A stretch of 64,000 nt of DNA from assembly GCF_025993685.1 (NCBI RefSeq), contig NZ_DAJPEN010000001.1:4340001-4404000 (forward strand). The letters are read 5' to 3'. The stretch is from Bacteroides mediterraneensis. GTDB lineage: Bacteria; Bacteroidota; Bacteroidia; Bacteroidales; Bacteroidaceae. Shown piece after piece: positions 44,788 through 53,221 of the stretch (within the stretch, counting starts at the first letter, position 1; the number at the start of each line of letters is the position of its first letter). Position numbers and translations under genes: made by a program. The notes beneath the pieces were generated by a model. That model was given only the letters and a program-made list of their open reading frames with translations, ran no database searches and was not told the origin of the DNA.

Positions 44788-45064
44788 GTGAAACATACGG
44801 TCATTTCTACGTGATTTCCCGTTGGTTTTTTATGTTTTCCTTGAGGAAAACGTACGTTTCCCTTGGCCGAAACGTATGTTTCCGTACCGGGAAATGTATG
44901 TCTTCGCTTCGGGAAACGTAGAAAATGCAGGAAGAAATAGAGAATTGGAAGGGGGTGTCTGGAAAATGTCATTCGGTGAGACTTGATTCACAGTCGGGGA
45001 GGCGTAGTCATTTCTTTGCCCGGTAGGGAAAACTTTAGTGAAAAGTATGGTCATTATCTCATGA
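44788..45064. repeat. Paired GTGAAA..GGTCATT elements between proC and esterase
   Basis: Two 27-bp copies (44788-44814 and 45038-45064) share GTGAAA, TAYGGTCATT and a final TGA, 19 of 27 positions identical. Extra GTCATT words occur near 44969 and 45007. The second copy sits just before the esterase -7 element. Confidence 0.6.
44848..44925. repeat. Second palindrome array with exact 22-bp period
   Basis: Units begin at 44848, 44870, 44892 and 44914: AAACGTACGTTT, AAACGTATGTTT, AAATGTATGTCT and a half unit AAACGTAGAAAA. Extended, they read GGAAAC-GTAY-GTTTCC, a 16-bp palindrome with 6-nt spacers, the same geometry as the array before GH95. A further half-match (ATGTTT) lies one period earlier at 44832. 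Confidence 0.88.
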
Positions 45065-45071
45065 GAAGCTT

Positions 45072-45079
45072 TAACTTTG
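45072..45079 (+). promoter_or_regulatory. -7 element of the esterase gene
   Basis: TAACTTTG, about 73 bp upstream of the ATG at 45152. Confidence 0.5.
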
Positions 45080-45151
45080 TCAGGCTATCCCGAAAGCGGG
45101 CGCTTGCTTTTGCGGATACATATCGAGATTGAGAACCTGAATGAATCTATC

Positions 45152-46582
45152 ATGAAAACGAAGAAATGGATGGTAAGTGCTTGCCTGTTGCTGATGCAGG
45201 CAGGTGCATGGGGCAAGGTTGTGTTGCCCGACATTGTGAGTGACAATATGGTGCTGCAGCAGCAGACCGAGGCTTGTTTGTGGGGAAAGGCGGATGCCAA
45301 TGCCGAAGTGAGCGTCCGTCCGTCGTGGAACCGGGAGGTATATAAGGTGACCGCGGATGCGGAAGGGAAATGGGTGGTTAAAATCCAGACACCGACGGCC
45401 AGTTACCAGACTTATACGATTTCTATTTCCGATGGAGAGGAAGTGAAACTGAACAATGTGCTGGTGGGGGAAGTGTGGTTTTGCTCGGGACAGTCGAACA
45501 TGGAGATGCCTCTCCGGGGGTTCTGGAACTGCCCGATAGCCGGAGCCAATGAAACCATTGCTACTGCCTCGAAGTGGAAAGGTATCCGGGTAGCCACCGT
45601 GGAAAAGAACGGACAATTGCAACCCGTTGATGCGTGTAAGGGCAGCTGGAAGGTGAGCAGTCCGGAAAATGCGCCTGCCTTCAGTGCCACGGCTTTTAAT
45701 TTTGCCATGATGATGAACCAGGTGCTGGATATTCCGGTGGGCATTATCAATTGCAGTTGGGGCGGGTCGACAGTAGAAGGCTGGTTGCCCCGTGAAATCG
45801 TGTCGCAGTATCCCGATATTGATTTGAAGAAGGATATCCGTAAGGAAGACGGACACGACTGGTGGCATTACCTGAGTCCGACGTTGATGTATAACGGTAT
45901 GCTCAAGCCGTTGCAGAATTATACGATTAAAGGTTTCCTGTGGTATCAGGGCGAATCGAATGTCGGAAAGCACAAGACGTATGGGGAGCGATTGAAAACC
46001 ATGGTGGAACTCTGGCGCAAGGAATGGGGGCTGGGAGAGCTTCCGTTCTATTATGTGGAGATTGCTCCGTTCAATTCTACGGAGACGACAGATTGTGCCT
46101 TGTTGCGTGAAGCACAGTTCAAGGCACAGGCGCTCATCCCGAACAGTGGCATGATTTCAACCAACGATTTGGTGGAACCTTATGAGATGAAGAACATTCA
46201 TCCGAAAAACAAGACGGATGTCGGAAAGCGTCTGGCTTATATGGCGCTGAACAAGACGTATCATGTGCCGGGAATTGAGGCATACGGACCGGTTTATAAG
46301 TCGATGGAAGTGAAAGACGGGGCGGTGATTCTCTCGTTTGAGCATGCGGGGGAGGGCTTCAACCGCTTGTCGGGGATGGAAGGTTTTGAAGTGGCCGGAA
46401 GCGACAAGGTGTTCTATCCGGCCAAAGCGGAAGTTTTCAACAACCTGCAGATAAAGGTGACCTGCGACAAAGTGGCACAGCCCGTAGCCGTGCGTTATTG
46501 TTTCCGTGACTTCCAGCCGGGTAACGTGGCCAATCTGCGTGAGCTTCCTTTGTATCCGTTCCGTACGGATGATTGGGAATAA
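45152..46582 (+). CDS. SGNH sialate O-acetylesterase-like carbohydrate esterase
   Basis: 476 aa from ATG 45152 with a signal peptide (MKTKKWMVSACLLLMQAGAW). An N-terminal Ig-like beta domain (LPDIVSDNMVLQQ, LWGKADANAEVSV) precedes the SGNH fold: block I WFCSGQSNMEMP with nucleophile Ser, a GGS oxyanion Gly, FLWYQGESN (block III) and the late D-x-x-H-type segment (NIHPKNK). These enzymes remove O-acetyl groups from sialic acids or plant polysaccharides. It is alone on the plus strand between argD and proC, with no other glycan genes next to it. Confidence 0.88.
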   Translation: MKTKKWMVSACLLLMQAGAWGKVVLPDIVSDNMVLQQQTEACLWGKADANAEVSVRPSWNREVYKVTADAEGKWVVKIQTPTASYQTYTISISDGEEVKLNNVLVGEVWFCSGQSNMEMPLRGFWNCPIAGANETIATASKWKGIRVATVEKNGQLQPVDACKGSWKVSSPENAPAFSATAFNFAMMMNQVLDIPVGIINCSWGGSTVEGWLPREIVSQYPDIDLKKDIRKEDGHDWWHYLSPTLMYNGMLKPLQNYTIKGFLWYQGESNVGKHKTYGERLKTMVELWRKEWGLGELPFYYVEIAPFNSTETTDCALLREAQFKAQALIPNSGMISTNDLVEPYEMKNIHPKNKTDVGKRLAYMALNKTYHVPGIEAYGPVYKSMEVKDGAVILSFEHAGEGFNRLSGMEGFEVAGSDKVFYPAKAEVFNNLQIKVTCDKVAQPVAVRYCFRDFQPGNVANLRELPLYPFRTDDWE

Positions 46583-46600
46583 TTTGAAGGGAGTTAAAAC

Positions 46601-46648
46601 AAAAATCTCCCTATTCGTGCGGTTTCGGCAGAATAAGGAGATTTTTTT
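46601..46648. terminator. Bidirectional terminator between esterase and argD
   Basis: A 16-bp stem (46601-46616 with 46631-46646, one mismatch) with an inner TGC/GCA pair, T runs on both strands. Confidence 0.92.
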
Positions 46649-46653
46649 GTTTC

Positions 46654-47784
46654 TTATTTCATGACGTGTTGCAGACGGGTCAGGAAGTCATCGGCTTCCT
46701 GCATGCTCAGACAGAGCGGAGGAAGCAGACGGATGACGTTCGTGCCGCTGACTCCGGTAAATACCTTCTGTTCGAACAGCAATTGCTTGCGGAGTTCCTT
46801 AATAGGTTCTTCAAATTCCAGTCCAATCATCAGGCCACGTCCGCGTACTTCCTTGATGCCTTTGAACTTTTTCAGTTCTTCCAGCAGGTGGGCACCGACT
46901 TTGGCTGCATTCTCTACCAGATTCTCTTCCTTCATCACATCGAGTACGGCGATGGCGGCTGCACAAGCCAAGTGGTTGCCTCCGAAGGTGGTTCCCAGCT
47001 GTCCGTACACCGGGGTAAATTTAGGACTGATTAATACGGCGGCCATCGGGAAACCGTTGCCGATACCTTTGGCTACGGTAATCATGTCCGGGCGGATGCC
47101 GTTGTACTGGTGGGCGAAGAATTTACCGCTTCGTCCGTAACCGGATTGGATTTCATCGAGAATCATCACGGTATTGGTCTCGTCGCAGGCCTGGCGCATG
47201 GCTTTCATGAAATCGGTGTCGGGTACCTGGATACCACCTACGCCCTGGATTCCTTCAATAATCACGGCACAGACGTCACCTTTGGCCAGTTCGGCTTTCA
47301 AAGCTTCGGTATCGTTCAGCGGAAGGTAGGTGACATGACCGTTGTCATTGATAGGAGCAATGATTTTCGGGTTGTTGGTCACTTCTACCGCCAATGAAGT
47401 ACGTCCGTGGAACGCTTTGGCAAAAGAAACGACGCGGGTACGTCCGTTGTAGAAAGAAGCCAGTTTCAAGGCATTTTCGTTGGCTTCTGCGCCGGAGTTA
47501 ATCAGGAAAAGCTGGTAATCGTCGTAGCCGCTGATGGCTCCCAGACGGTCGGCTACTTCCTGCTGCAGTTTGTTGATGACAGAATTGGAATAGAATCCCA
47601 ATGTGGCTACTTGTTTGCTGATGACTTCCACGTAGTGGGGATGTGCGTGACCGATGGAGATTACAGCATGGCCTCCGTAGAGGTCGAGGTATTCCTGGCC
47701 TTTGTCGTCCCATACATGACAGCCTTTTCCTTTGACGATGTTGACATCGAAGAGGGGATATACATCGAATAGTTTCATACTCAT
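46654..47784 (-). CDS. argD: Acetyl/succinyl-ornithine aminotransferase
   Basis: 376 aa (a second ATG two codons in would give 374). Class III PLP enzyme with NSGAEANENALK, FAKAFHGRTSLA, ILDEIQSGYGRSGK and the Schiff-base Lys in VAKGIGNGFPMAAV. It transaminates the N-acylated glutamate semialdehyde in arginine synthesis. Bacteroides are known to use N-succinyl rather than N-acetyl intermediates at the transcarbamylase step, so the true substrate may be succinylated. Last gene of the minus-strand arginine run. Confidence 0.94.
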   Translation of the reverse strand: MSMKLFDVYPLFDVNIVKGKGCHVWDDKGQEYLDLYGGHAVISIGHAHPHYVEVISKQVATLGFYSNSVINKLQQEVADRLGAISGYDDYQLFLINSGAEANENALKLASFYNGRTRVVSFAKAFHGRTSLAVEVTNNPKIIAPINDNGHVTYLPLNDTEALKAELAKGDVCAVIIEGIQGVGGIQVPDTDFMKAMRQACDETNTVMILDEIQSGYGRSGKFFAHQYNGIRPDMITVAKGIGNGFPMAAVLISPKFTPVYGQLGTTFGGNHLACAAAIAVLDVMKEENLVENAAKVGAHLLEELKKFKGIKEVRGRGLMIGLEFEEPIKELRKQLLFEQKVFTGVSGTNVIRLLPPLCLSMQEADDFLTRLQHVMK

Positions 47785-47793
47785 ATTAAGATT

Positions 47794-47873
47794 AAAAATG
47801 AATAATTAAAAGACGGAATCAACGGATTCTGTTTGGGCATTCATTTTTAATTATTCATTATTTATTATTCATT
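47794..47873. repeat. AT-rich inverted repeats between argD and argC
   Basis: An AATGAATAATTA-type left arm (47794-47811) faces TTTTAATTATTCATTATT (47845-47862) and a further TTATTCATT copy (ending 47873); GAATC/GATTC lies inside. The words match half sites of the classical ArgR box (AATGAATAATTATTCATT) but also resemble generic AT-rich Bacteroides spacer repeats. Confidence 0.7.
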
Positions 47874-47876
47874 GAT

Positions 47877-48845
47877 TTAGAATGCACTCGGTTTCAGTTT
47901 CAGTCCCACGGTTTCTTCCAGGTTGAACATCAGGTTCATGTTGTGTACTGCCTGACCGCTGGCTCCTTTCAGCAAGTTGTCGATGCAGGAAACGATGAGC
48001 AGCTTGTCACCGTGTTTCTCCAGGTGAATCAGGCATTTGTTGGTGTTGACTACCTGCTTCAGGTCGATGTTCTTGTCCACGATGTGGGTGAAAGAATCTT
48101 CTGCATAGTACTCTTCGTACATTTTCACGATTTCTTCCAGTTCCACTTTCGTTTTCACCACGATGGTGGCGAAGATGCCGCGCGGGAAATCACCTCTATA
48201 AGGGATGAAGTCGATTTCAGAATGGAAGCTGTTCTGCAACTGTTTCAGCGACTGTTTGATTTCCGGTACGTGCTGGTGTGCAAACGGTTTGTAGATGCTG
48301 AGGTTGTTGTTGCGCCAGCTGAAGTGGCTGGTGGCTCCCGGTTTGACACCGGCTCCGGTACTTCCCGTAATGGCGTTGACCATGATGTCGTCGTTCAGCA
48401 TCAGGTGTTTGGCCAGCGGCAGCAGTCCGAGCTGGATGCAAGTGGCAAAACAGCCCGGATTGGCCACGTGCTTGCTTTGGCAGATAGTCCGGCGGTTCAG
48501 TTCCGGCAGACCGTATACGAAGTCGTGGTCGTCCGACTTGATGCGGTAGTCCATGGAGAGGTCGATAATCTTCAAGTTCTCGGGCACGTTGTGGCTTTCC
48601 ATGAACTTCTTTGTATCTCCGTGTGCCGTACAGAAGAACAGCACATCGATGGTGTCGAGCGGAAGTTCATCGGTGAATACCAGGTCGGTTTCCCCATACA
48701 GTCCTTCGTGTACATCGGTAATCTTGTTGCCGGCATTGCTGGAACTGTTGATGAATTTGATTTCTACATCCGGGTGGTTGATGAGCAGGCGAATCAGTTC
48801 GCCTGCCGTATATCCTGCGCCTCCTATAATTCCTACTTTAATCAT
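47877..48845 (-). CDS. argC: N-acyl-gamma-glutamyl-phosphate reductase
   Basis: 322 aa. It reduces the acyl-glutamyl phosphate with NADPH. Nucleotide motif VGIIGGAGYTAGELIRLL and the catalytic-Cys signature HVANPGCFATCIQLGLLPL are present, as is the His region FAHQHVPEI. Its ATG overlaps the argG stop by 4 bases (ATGA), so the two are translationally coupled. Confidence 0.96.
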   Translation of the reverse strand: MIKVGIIGGAGYTAGELIRLLINHPDVEIKFINSSSNAGNKITDVHEGLYGETDLVFTDELPLDTIDVLFFCTAHGDTKKFMESHNVPENLKIIDLSMDYRIKSDDHDFVYGLPELNRRTICQSKHVANPGCFATCIQLGLLPLAKHLMLNDDIMVNAITGSTGAGVKPGATSHFSWRNNNLSIYKPFAHQHVPEIKQSLKQLQNSFHSEIDFIPYRGDFPRGIFATIVVKTKVELEEIVKMYEEYYAEDSFTHIVDKNIDLKQVVNTNKCLIHLEKHGDKLLIVSCIDNLLKGASGQAVHNMNLMFNLEETVGLKLKPSAF

Positions 48846-50050
48846 ATATTGGCCTCGTCTTTATGGTTTGCATAATACGCACGAAGCGGAGTGGAAAGCA
48901 CTTTGATGAAACCTTTGGCATCTTCAGCCGTCCATCCTTTCTGCATTTCACCATATTCACCGAATTTGTTCTTAACCAAGTCGTCTTTAGAGTCTACGCC
49001 CACGGTAGAGAAGCAGTACGGACGAAGTTCCAGAATGGCAGTTCCGTTCACGTTACGCTGTGATTCCTGCAGCATGGCTTCGATATCGCGCATCACAGGT
49101 TCCAGGTACTGGCTTTCATGCAGGAACATGCCATACCAGTTGGCCACCTGGTCTTTCCAGTACTGCTGCCATTTGCTCAGGGTATATTTTTCCAGGAATT
49201 TGTGGGCGCCGATAATCAGCATCGGAGCGGCAGCTTCGAAGCCCACACGTCCCTTGATACCGATGATGGTGTCGCCTACGTGCATGTCACGTCCGATACC
49301 GTAAGCCGCACCGATTTCTTCCACTTTCTGGATGGCTTTAATCTTATCTTCAAAAACTTCTCCATTGACGGCATACAGCTCACCTTTCTTGAATTCCAGT
49401 TTCAGCTGTTCGCTGCCTGTTTTGGTCACCTGTTTCAGGTAAGCGCTTTCCGGCAATCCCTGTGTAGAGTCCAGAATCTCGCCGCCACAGATGGAAGTTC
49501 CCCAAATACCTACGTTGTAGGAGTATTTCAGTTTGGTGAAGTCGGCTTCAAATCCGTGTTCTTTCAGGTAGTTGATTTCATAGTCACGGCTCAAAGCCAT
49601 GTCGCGGGTCAGAGTGATGATTTCCACTCCCGGAGCCATTACCAGGAAGGTCATGTCGAAACGAACCTGGTCGTTTCCGGCACCTGTAGAACCGTGTGCA
49701 ATGGCGTGTGCACCGATTTCATTGGCATAGCGGGCAATGGCCAGTGCCTGGAAGATACGTTCAGAACTTACAGAGATAGGGTAGGTTCCGTTGCGGAGCA
49801 CATTACCGAATACCATGTATTTCAGACTCTTTTCGTAGTATTCCTGTGTGACGTCCAGTGTGACATATTTTACGGCGCCCAGCTTGTATGCGTTTTCTTC
49901 GTTCTTCTTCAGCTGTTCGGGACTGAATCCGCCGGTGTTGGCACATGCCGCATATACTTCATATCCTTTTTCCTTTGCCAGGTACATCACGGTAAAGGAT
50001 GTATCCAATCCGCCGCTGAAAGCAACGACAACTTTTTTCTTTTCTTCCAT
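48842..50050 (-). CDS. argG: Argininosuccinate synthase
   Basis: 402 aa. It joins citrulline and aspartate with ATP. The N-type ATP-pyrophosphatase P-loop VVVAFSGGLDTSFTVMYLA opens the protein; GSTGAGNDQVRF is the usual GCTGKGNDQVRF region with variations. The sequence belongs to the shorter, divergent ArgG form of Bacteroidetes. Second last of the arginine operon order argR-GNAT-argG-argC-argD. Confidence 0.94.
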   Translation of the reverse strand: MEEKKKVVVAFSGGLDTSFTVMYLAKEKGYEVYAACANTGGFSPEQLKKNEENAYKLGAVKYVTLDVTQEYYEKSLKYMVFGNVLRNGTYPISVSSERIFQALAIARYANEIGAHAIAHGSTGAGNDQVRFDMTFLVMAPGVEIITLTRDMALSRDYEINYLKEHGFEADFTKLKYSYNVGIWGTSICGGEILDSTQGLPESAYLKQVTKTGSEQLKLEFKKGELYAVNGEVFEDKIKAIQKVEEIGAAYGIGRDMHVGDTIIGIKGRVGFEAAAPMLIIGAHKFLEKYTLSKWQQYWKDQVANWYGMFLHESQYLEPVMRDIEAMLQESQRNVNGTAILELRPYCFSTVGVDSKDDLVKNKFGEYGEMQKGWTAEDAKGFIKVLSTPLRAYYANHKDEANI

Positions 50051-50130
50051 GGTGCTTATCTTTATTTGGGAGAAGTCTTCCAGACTGGTGTTCAGGAGAA
50101 GAAGGCTTCGTCTTCAGTTATTTTTGTATT

Positions 50131-50700
50131 TTAGAAATTGTTTACTTTGTCATCTGTGTGCAGGGCCGGGTCGTAGAGCATGGCGGTGCAAATACAGAAC
50201 TTACGCTTCTTGGCCATCAGGATTTCATGGTTGATGCAGCCTTCGCATCCTTTCCAGAACGATTCATCGTCTGTCAGTTCATTGAAGGTGACCGGTACAT
50301 ATCCCAGTTCCGTATTCATTTTCATGACGGCAGCTCCTGAAGTCAGGCTGAAAATCTTGGCTTTCGGCCATCGCAGGCGGGCCAGTGTAAACGAAGCGTG
50401 TTTGATACGTTTGGCCAGTCCCAGACCTCTGTATTTCGGATGGACAATCAGTCCGGAGGTAGCCACATATTGTTTGTTACCCCATGATTCGATGTAAGTA
50501 AATCCGGCAAAGTCGTCGCCGCACAAGGCGATGATGGCTTTCCCTTCCTTCATCTTGGTAGCCACATATTCATGTGTACGTTCGGCAATTCCCGTACCGC
50601 GGACTTTGGCTGCTTCTCTAATCGTGTCCAATATTGTGTCAACATAAACCTCGTGTGAGGCGTCGGCTACCATTACATCAATTTGTTTAGTAGGTTCCAT
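50131..50700 (-). CDS. GNAT acetyltransferase of the arginine operon (ArgA-like role)
   Basis: 189 aa. The GNAT core carries the acetyl-CoA site VHPKYRGLGLAKRIK. The C-terminal part is Cys-rich (CEGCINHEILMAKKRKFCIC). Its fixed place between argR and argG in Bacteroidetes suggests it supplies the missing first step, glutamate N-acylation, in place of classical ArgA or ArgJ. That role, and whether acetyl- or succinyl-CoA is used, is inference. An 80-bp gap precedes argG. Confidence 0.85.
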   Translation of the reverse strand: MEPTKQIDVMVADASHEVYVDTILDTIREAAKVRGTGIAERTHEYVATKMKEGKAIIALCGDDFAGFTYIESWGNKQYVATSGLIVHPKYRGLGLAKRIKHASFTLARLRWPKAKIFSLTSGAAVMKMNTELGYVPVTFNELTDDESFWKGCEGCINHEILMAKKRKFCICTAMLYDPALHTDDKVNNF

Positions 50701-50719
50701 TCTTGTTCTTATTCGGTTA

Positions 50720-51202
50720 TTATAGTTGGTTTATATTCGGGATGATAGTAGAAAGAGCATGCTTGACTTCCGTACGGCTGCAGTTTTCGCGAATCACGAG
50801 CATGATGGTGTCGTCGCCGGCAATGGTACCGATGATTTCATGAAAGTTGTGCATGTCAATGTCGTAAGCCAGACTGCTGGCATAACCGGGGCGAGTCTTG
50901 ATTACGGCGATGTTGTTGGAGAACTCGATAGAGATGAAGCCATTGTGGCGCAGCATTTCACTGGCCTTCTGCGGTTCGGTCATGCGTTTGTACATCGTGT
51001 TGTTGGGAAGTACATACACATAGTTTCCGTTCATGCTGGCGGCTTTGGCCACCTTCAGCTGTTTTAAGTCGCGTGACAAAGTGGCTTGTGTCAATTGGAA
51101 TCCTTCTTTCGTCAACTCTTGCAAGAGTTCGTCCTGACTTCCAATCTCCTTGCTGGAGATGATCATTTTAATGGAATCAAGTCTGCTATTCTTGTTCTTC
51201 AT
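50720..51202 (-). CDS. argR: Arginine repressor
   Basis: 160 aa. N-terminal winged helix (RLDSIKMIISSKEIGSQDELLQEL, QATLSRDLKQLKV) and C-terminal arginine-binding oligomerization domain (EIIGTIAGDDTIMLVIRE with the GTxAGDDT signature). It represses arginine genes when arginine is present. First gene of the operon, likely self-regulated: GAATATCATGCATAAATTC (51247-51265) upstream of its -7 box is ARG-box-like. Confidence 0.94.
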   Translation of the reverse strand: MKNKNSRLDSIKMIISSKEIGSQDELLQELTKEGFQLTQATLSRDLKQLKVAKAASMNGNYVYVLPNNTMYKRMTEPQKASEMLRHNGFISIEFSNNIAVIKTRPGYASSLAYDIDMHNFHEIIGTIAGDDTIMLVIRENCSRTEVKHALSTIIPNINQL

Positions 51203-51226
51203 TGTATAATTATTCTTTTACGGCTG

Positions 51227-51265
51227 CAAAAATACGGATATATTTTGAATATCATGCATAAATTC
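51227..51265 (-). promoter_or_regulatory. argR promoter with possible ARG box
   Basis: Minus-strand -7 TATTTTTG at 51227-51234. The AT-rich imperfect palindrome at 51247-51265, GAAT-n11-ATTC, falls in the -20 to -35 region and resembles an ArgR half-site pair. Confidence 0.5.
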
Positions 51266-51338
51266 TTATTTTTTTATGCGATTTTTCTGAAAAATGCATG
51301 AATATAATGAATAAATAACCACAATGGATTTTGTTTTG

Positions 51339-51346
51339 TATCTTTG
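51339..51346 (+). promoter_or_regulatory. -7 element of the methyltransferase gene
   Basis: TATCTTTG, 27 bp before the ATG at 51373; divergent from argR. Confidence 0.5.
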
Positions 51347-51372
51347 TGCAGTTTATAGAAAAGAAGACAATA

Positions 51373-52098
51373 ATGAATACTGCAATTTTGCCAAAAGAGA
51401 AAGACCCGATGGGGGCTGCCATATACGAGTATTTCAAGACCGGAAAAGCCGGAAAATTGAGGGTATTTTCTTCCCAGTTCGAAGAAGATGAGATTCCGGT
51501 GAAGGAATTGTTCCGCACGTATGACCACATGCCTCTGCTGGAGCAGACGGCTTTGGAACTGGCGGAAGGAAAGATTCTGGATGTAGGTGCAGGCAGCGGA
51601 TGTCATTCGCTGGCTTTGCAGGAAATGGGAAAGAAGCCGGTGGCCATCGATATTTCGCCGCTTTCGGTGGAGGTGATGCAGGCCCGCGGAGTGGATGCAC
51701 GGCTGGTGAATTTGTTCGACCCGCATTTTGTGGAGCGTTTTGATACCATCCTGATGCTGATGAACGGTTCGGGCATCATTGGACGGGTGGAAAATTTCGG
51801 GACTTTCTTCCAGCGGATAAAGCTGCTGCTGAATCCCGGAGGTTCCATCCTGATGGATTCCAGTGACCTGAGATACCTGTTTGAGGAAGAGGACGGGAGT
51901 TTCGTGGTGGATTTGGCGGCCGATTATTACGGACAGCTGGACTTCCGGATGCAGTACAAACAAATAAAAGGGGAAGCATTCGACTGGCTGTATGTGGATT
52001 TCAATACATTGCGTCTGTATGCTTCCCAATATGGCTTCAAGGCCGAGCTTGTGAAGGAAGGCAGTCATTACGACTACCTGGCCCGACTTACCTTGTAG
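51373..52098 (+). CDS. Class I SAM-dependent methyltransferase
   Basis: 241 aa from ATG 51373 (MNTAILPKEKDPMGAAIYEY). SAM motif I is ILDVGAGSGCHSLALQEMG; motif II-like AIDISPLSVEVMQARGV; LKLLLNPGG-type post-motif region (IKLLLNPGGSILMDSSD). The substrate is unknown. Its 3' end overlaps the PepSY gene on the other strand by 11 bp. Confidence 0.87.
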   Translation: MNTAILPKEKDPMGAAIYEYFKTGKAGKLRVFSSQFEEDEIPVKELFRTYDHMPLLEQTALELAEGKILDVGAGSGCHSLALQEMGKKPVAIDISPLSVEVMQARGVDARLVNLFDPHFVERFDTILMLMNGSGIIGRVENFGTFFQRIKLLLNPGGSILMDSSDLRYLFEEEDGSFVVDLAADYYGQLDFRMQYKQIKGEAFDWLYVDFNTLRLYASQYGFKAELVKEGSHYDYLARLTL

Positions 52099-53212
52099 CT
52101 CTTCGTTTCTTTTTCCACCAGAGGTAATACCCACTAAGTGGAAGTACACCTCCTATAAAGGCGGCCAGAAAGTAGAGTACCTTGGTGTAGGTTCCACCCC
52201 AGCTTCCGGTGTGGAAGGCATAGAACCAGCCCTTCAGTTTTTGCGAACGGGGTGTTTCCGCAGAGGAGATGACCCGTGTAGGTTCCCCGTTTGCCGGGTT
52301 GAATTCTACGGTATCCGTACGCCGCAGGTAGTTGCCTTGGTTCACCTGTATCTTGTTTTTTTCGATACGTAGGGAGGCATAATCGGAATACTGGGTCTGT
52401 ACGTGCTGGAACGCTTTATCCCATGCCGTATAGTCTGTTTTTGTTTTCGTCTTTCCTTTTGTATGGGCGCCGTGGGGGACTGGCTGGGAAGAAGAGGTGC
52501 TTGCGTGGGCAGACGAGGAGGGGGTTCCTCCGAAAAGCCCGTAGGCAAACGAGCGGTACCATCCGAACGACCAGGTGAGACCGGTAAGGGCCATGACCAG
52601 CAGGAAAAGGGTGGAGTAGAACCCCAGGGCTACGTGACTGTCGTACCAGAAACGGCGCCAGCCTTTGGTGCAGGACACTTGCAGTCGGTTGCGCAGGGCC
52701 TTCCGGCTACGTGGCCACCAGATAACGAGCCCGCTTACCAGAATCACAACCATCAGTAAGGTGGAGATGCCGACAATCATTTTTCCGACAGAAGAAGCCC
52801 CTTTTTGAGGAGGAGGGTTCAACAGCCAGCGGTGCAGTTTCCGCATGGTCTGGAAGAACGGATAGCTTTTGGTCCATCCGTTCACTTCTCCGGTATAGGG
52901 ATTCACACTTAGGTTTTTCTTTCCGGCATTTTGGAAGGTGACCATGATGGGTTCGTCGGCTGTACCCCCGTATTGGAGGGCGCTCAGCCTCAACGAATCG
53001 GCGACCTGTGTTTTCAGACAGGCTACCAGCTCCGACGGAGTCAGGAGGGCGGCACCTTTTTCGGGAATGCTCACCTTATATATATGGGGATTCAACCACT
53101 GGGTGATTTCCTTCTCGAAGACCAGTGTGGCCCCCGAGAAACAGATGACCGAAAGAATGATTCCCAATGGGATGGAAATCCAGCGGTGTATTTTTCCAAA
53201 TAATTTTCTCAT
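52088..53212 (-). CDS. PepSY-family inner-membrane protein, XusC-like
   Basis: 374 aa with four membrane helices (starting WISIPLGIILSVICFSGATLVF) and two PepSY-type domains. Conserved His in GKIHRW, RKLHRWLL and DSHVALGFYS suggest heme binding, as in PiuB-like ferric reductases. It follows the lipoprotein gene by 9 bp. The order TonB receptor, DUF4374 lipoprotein, PepSY protein is that of xusABC (xenosiderophore use) of B. thetaiotaomicron; it would reduce and release iron at the inner membrane. Confidence 0.85.
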   Translation of the reverse strand: MRKLFGKIHRWISIPLGIILSVICFSGATLVFEKEITQWLNPHIYKVSIPEKGAALLTPSELVACLKTQVADSLRLSALQYGGTADEPIMVTFQNAGKKNLSVNPYTGEVNGWTKSYPFFQTMRKLHRWLLNPPPQKGASSVGKMIVGISTLLMVVILVSGLVIWWPRSRKALRNRLQVSCTKGWRRFWYDSHVALGFYSTLFLLVMALTGLTWSFGWYRSFAYGLFGGTPSSSAHASTSSSQPVPHGAHTKGKTKTKTDYTAWDKAFQHVQTQYSDYASLRIEKNKIQVNQGNYLRRTDTVEFNPANGEPTRVISSAETPRSQKLKGWFYAFHTGSWGGTYTKVLYFLAAFIGGVLPLSGYYLWWKKKRRATR

Positions 53213-53221
53213 TTTTTTATG

